This document shows, piece after piece, positions 7,881 to 10,000 of a DNA stretch of 10,000 bases. Source of the DNA: Candidatus Hydrogenedens sp. (GTDB taxonomy: Bacteria; Hydrogenedentota; Hydrogenedentia; Hydrogenedentales; Hydrogenedentaceae); the NCBI GenBank assembly GCA_020216745.1, contig JAIWNQ010000206.1, positions 1-10,000 on the forward strand, given 5' to 3'. Both the position numbers and the translations under genes were made by a program. The notes beneath the pieces are model-generated. The model had not been told where the DNA came from. It was given only the letters and a program-made list of their open reading frames with translations, and did no database searches. Position 1 is the stretch's first letter. Every line of letters begins with the position of its first letter.

Positions 7881-9797
7881 CTACTCATGTTTTTGATTTG
7901 AATAATATTCTTCTCGACCTTTAAGCATCCAGTCCCAGAGTGCTTCTTGCCATTGTCGGACTCTCTGTTTTTCTGCATCGGTTTGTGCAGAGGACTGTGC
8001 CTGTGAAATAAGCTCGCCTAATTCCATCATTCGTTCTTCTGTACCTAAAGTGGTCCATGCTACATTTTTCCAGTCAATTCCATTCGGTTTGTAATATGGC
8101 TTCGGGTAGTTCTCCGGATTGCACGCAATTTGCTCAATTGACAGGTAAAATTTTTTCATAGGTTCACTTGCACTGCCGAAATAGAGATGAAAAAACTCAT
8201 CTAATATTGCATCTACATCCTGCGTCGGGTCATCCCAGATTTTAGCAATAACATACCCTTCTAACATATCTTGTTCACCACATATAAAAATACCTCGTAT
8301 TCCGTCCCCGATAAACTTCCGCATAATTTCTGCGGTCTTATGAACCATAATGTTTGGGAAACATTTAAATCCACCTACCAATCCCGCCTCCATCGGATGG
8401 TGATAATAATTCCACAAAAAAACAGGTGCCTTTGCTTTTTTCAGCCAGTCATGATATAGGTTCATATCGTTCTCTCGCATTTCTTTATGAATAGCATAGT
8501 AGCAGGTATGTAGACATGGGGCTATGGATACATTTGGCTCAATATCAAAACCACGGGGAGGTAAGGCATATTCCCAATATGCAAGGGCGGTAATATATTT
8601 ATCTGGATGTGTCTCTTGTAATTCTCTTGCTACCGCATTCACAAAGGAGAAAATATAATTGCTCATGCGACCACTACTAAACTGTCCCGTCCACATATCA
8701 CGACCAGAGGTTATTAATTTCCGACAACGGTCACATCGGCAAAATTTCAAATTATCATCAGGAACAATAGCGAAATAGTTTCCTACTGCTTTCCAGCCTT
8801 CCGGCACATCCTTAGTTCCATCAAAAAAATCATCTGCCATCTGTGATACTTCCTGTATCAGTTTGGGGTGTGTATAACACAGCTGTGTACCGGAACCAGA
8901 GCCTTTCGCCTGATATTCCGGGTCGGTAAAATACTTCTCAATTGTATATTTATGGAATGTGTGGTTCCCTGCCCATTTCTCACCTCCTAAACGCAATCGT
9001 CGCCAGAATAGAAATACTTCAGCACGGGATACCGTCCCCCATTGCTTTTGCATAAAGGGCCAGAAACCTGACCATAAAGCGTCCCGATATTTCAACGCAG
9101 GTGAACGGCGAATATCTATGCTTTTTACCATAAGTGTAGATTGAGTAGGAATAATAACATTAATCTCATTCGGACCATACCAGCGAACACCACAAAACTG
9201 TTCGAGGAAATGATACACCGCATAACAAGTCCCCTGGTCATCATATACCCCAGGCAATTCCATTTCCCCTTGACTACGCAATGGCATACCGACAGTTTGC
9301 CAATAATCAATTTTATGACGTGTATCTGCGAGGGTGTTTCCACAACTCATCGGTCTGCCTAATTCACGGCGATTTGCTTCTGTATCTTCCCAATCCCGAC
9401 CTAAAAGAATCAGCGCATCTGTGCGAAATGCGATAATATACTCCTGTGGAGCCAGGTCTGAACTCCGAAAACCTAAATCATTAGCAAGATGACTATCTCC
9501 AACAAGTATTTTCCGTTTCGAAACAGGTTCTGCATCACTTTTAATAGGCAATTCCGCCCCTGTCATTTTCAAGATATGGTATTGCAACTCCAATGATGCA
9601 AGGCGTGCTGATAGCGTCGGATTTTCAGATACAACAATACAACAAACAGGCTTGCCGTTCTTTACCAGAACAAAATCCGTTTCCCCTTCCCCATCACTTC
9701 CAAATACCCACAAACAACATATAACCATAAAAAGAACTACTACTATTAAAGTTTTTATATTTAACTCTCCCCTAAATCTTCTAATTGGTATGACCAT
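7881..9797 (-). CDS. Exported DUF4838 protein with GH67-like N-terminal domain
   Basis: A 638-residue protein of the DUF4838 family, thought to be carbohydrate-active but of unproven reaction. The start at 9797 has AAAGGA 6 nt upstream. An in-frame ATG at 9836 would add 13 residues but has only AGGA 13 nt away. The N-terminus has basic residues (IPIRRFRGELNIK) and a hydrophobic segment (about 18-33), so it is exported or membrane-anchored; there is no convincing lipobox. Residues about 40-220 are an alpha/beta domain like the N-terminus of GH67 and related enzymes: ARLASLELQYHILKMTGAELP, KRKILVGDSHLA, then GTCYAVYHFLEQFCGVRWYGP (189-209), typical of DUF4838 proteins. The DUF4838 core follows (PALKYRD at 233-239, LALAYWEYALPP-type strand near 403-413, IFICGEQD near 503-510). 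C353-R-C355-x2-C358 could bind metal. It opens the leftward block and may share the glycan target of the next two genes. Confidence 0.88.
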   Translation of the reverse strand: MVIPIRRFRGELNIKTLIVVVLFMVICCLWVFGSDGEGETDFVLVKNGKPVCCIVVSENPTLSARLASLELQYHILKMTGAELPIKSDAEPVSKRKILVGDSHLANDLGFRSSDLAPQEYIIAFRTDALILLGRDWEDTEANRRELGRPMSCGNTLADTRHKIDYWQTVGMPLRSQGEMELPGVYDDQGTCYAVYHFLEQFCGVRWYGPNEINVIIPTQSTLMVKSIDIRRSPALKYRDALWSGFWPFMQKQWGTVSRAEVFLFWRRLRLGGEKWAGNHTFHKYTIEKYFTDPEYQAKGSGSGTQLCYTHPKLIQEVSQMADDFFDGTKDVPEGWKAVGNYFAIVPDDNLKFCRCDRCRKLITSGRDMWTGQFSSGRMSNYIFSFVNAVARELQETHPDKYITALAYWEYALPPRGFDIEPNVSIAPCLHTCYYAIHKEMRENDMNLYHDWLKKAKAPVFLWNYYHHPMEAGLVGGFKCFPNIMVHKTAEIMRKFIGDGIRGIFICGEQDMLEGYVIAKIWDDPTQDVDAILDEFFHLYFGSASEPMKKFYLSIEQIACNPENYPKPYYKPNGIDWKNVAWTTLGTEERMMELGELISQAQSSAQTDAEKQRVRQWQEALWDWMLKGREEYYSNQKHE

Positions 9798-10000
9798 AAC
9801 CTGTCCTTTCAATAAAGAAGTTGATTTTAATTCCATCTACGTATTTGTATCCTGTTAAATAAAAATCTGAAAAATCAAATTTGTCTAAAAATAAAATTTA
9901 CAATATAGAATAGCAAGAGTAAAAATAGTAAATTTATTCTCCAAGGCCTTGTCTCTTTAGTTTTCTTGATAATTCTACTATTAATAAACAAAAAAATATT
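9798..10000. other. AT-rich upstream region of the DUF4838 gene, no convincing gene
   Basis: About 200 bp that should contain the promoter and leader of the DUF4838 gene. One weak match on the minus strand is TTGCTA (9916-9911), a 17 bp spacer and TATTTT (9893-9888). A perfect 10 bp palindrome CAAGGCCTTG lies at 9942-9951. One minus-strand frame stays open from the window edge to a TGA at 9877-9875 (41 codons, basic stretch then hydrophobic stretch) and might be the end of an upstream gene, but T-rich DNA gives such translations by chance. Confidence 0.4.
9804..9809 (-). promoter_or_regulatory. Ribosome binding site favouring the 9797 start of the DUF4838 gene
   Basis: AAAGGA on the minus strand, 6 nt before the ATG at 9797. 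The alternative ATG at 9836 has only AGGA at 13 nt spacing, which is outside the usual range. Confidence 0.6.

Noticed and set aside
9798..9836. Extended start for the DUF4838 protein at 9836
   Set aside because: The ATG has a poorly spaced AGGA, while the ATG at 9797 has AAAGGA at 6 nt. It remains possible, because both give an N-terminal hydrophobic segment.

Overview
The window looks like a piece of an AT-rich bacterial chromosome. One truncated housekeeping gene, dapB, reads rightward at the left edge. The other five genes all read leftward. Three of them belong to families that are common together in environmental bacteria of the Planctomycetota/Verrucomicrobiota/Lentisphaerota type and in Candidatus Hydrogenedentota: a DUF4838 protein, a BNR/sialidase-like protein and a two-domain acetyl-xylan-esterase-like hydrolase. 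With the low GC content and good Shine-Dalgarno sequences, a Hydrogenedens-like organism is my best guess. This is inference from gene content only, and no marker gene here fixes the phylum.

Layout: bases 1-660 hold the C-terminal four fifths of dihydrodipicolinate reductase (lysine/meso-DAP synthesis). It converges, with only 20 bp between stop codons, on a long leftward block. In transcription order (right to left) the block holds: an exported DUF4838/GH67-N-like protein (9797-7881); a 160 bp AT-rich spacer with a plausible promoter; an exported BNR-repeat sialidase-like protein (7720-6611); a two-domain alpha/beta hydrolase 3 bp further on (6607-4313); an 82 bp spacer with a double TATAAT and a palindrome; a glyoxalase-II-type metallo-beta-lactamase-fold hydrolase starting at TTG (4230-3616); and, 10 bp further, a 974-residue exported protein with four C-terminal LysM domains (3605-681). 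The right end (9798-10000) is AT-rich and holds no convincing gene.

The first three leftward genes read as a small extracellular glycan-processing set: a carbohydrate-active-like protein, a sialidase-fold protein and a probable carbohydrate esterase, each with an export signal. No SusC/SusD pair or transporter is in view. The last two genes form a tight pair, a cytoplasmic thiolester-hydrolase-like enzyme with a cell-wall-binding LysM protein, which may have its own promoter. The N-terminal part of the LysM protein resembles a glycoside-hydrolase-type barrel that seems to lack the usual acid/base motif, and the esterase carries a second hydrolase domain whose nucleophile is lost. No mobile element, CRISPR array, tRNA or rRNA was seen, and no clear defence or otherwise undescribed system is evident.
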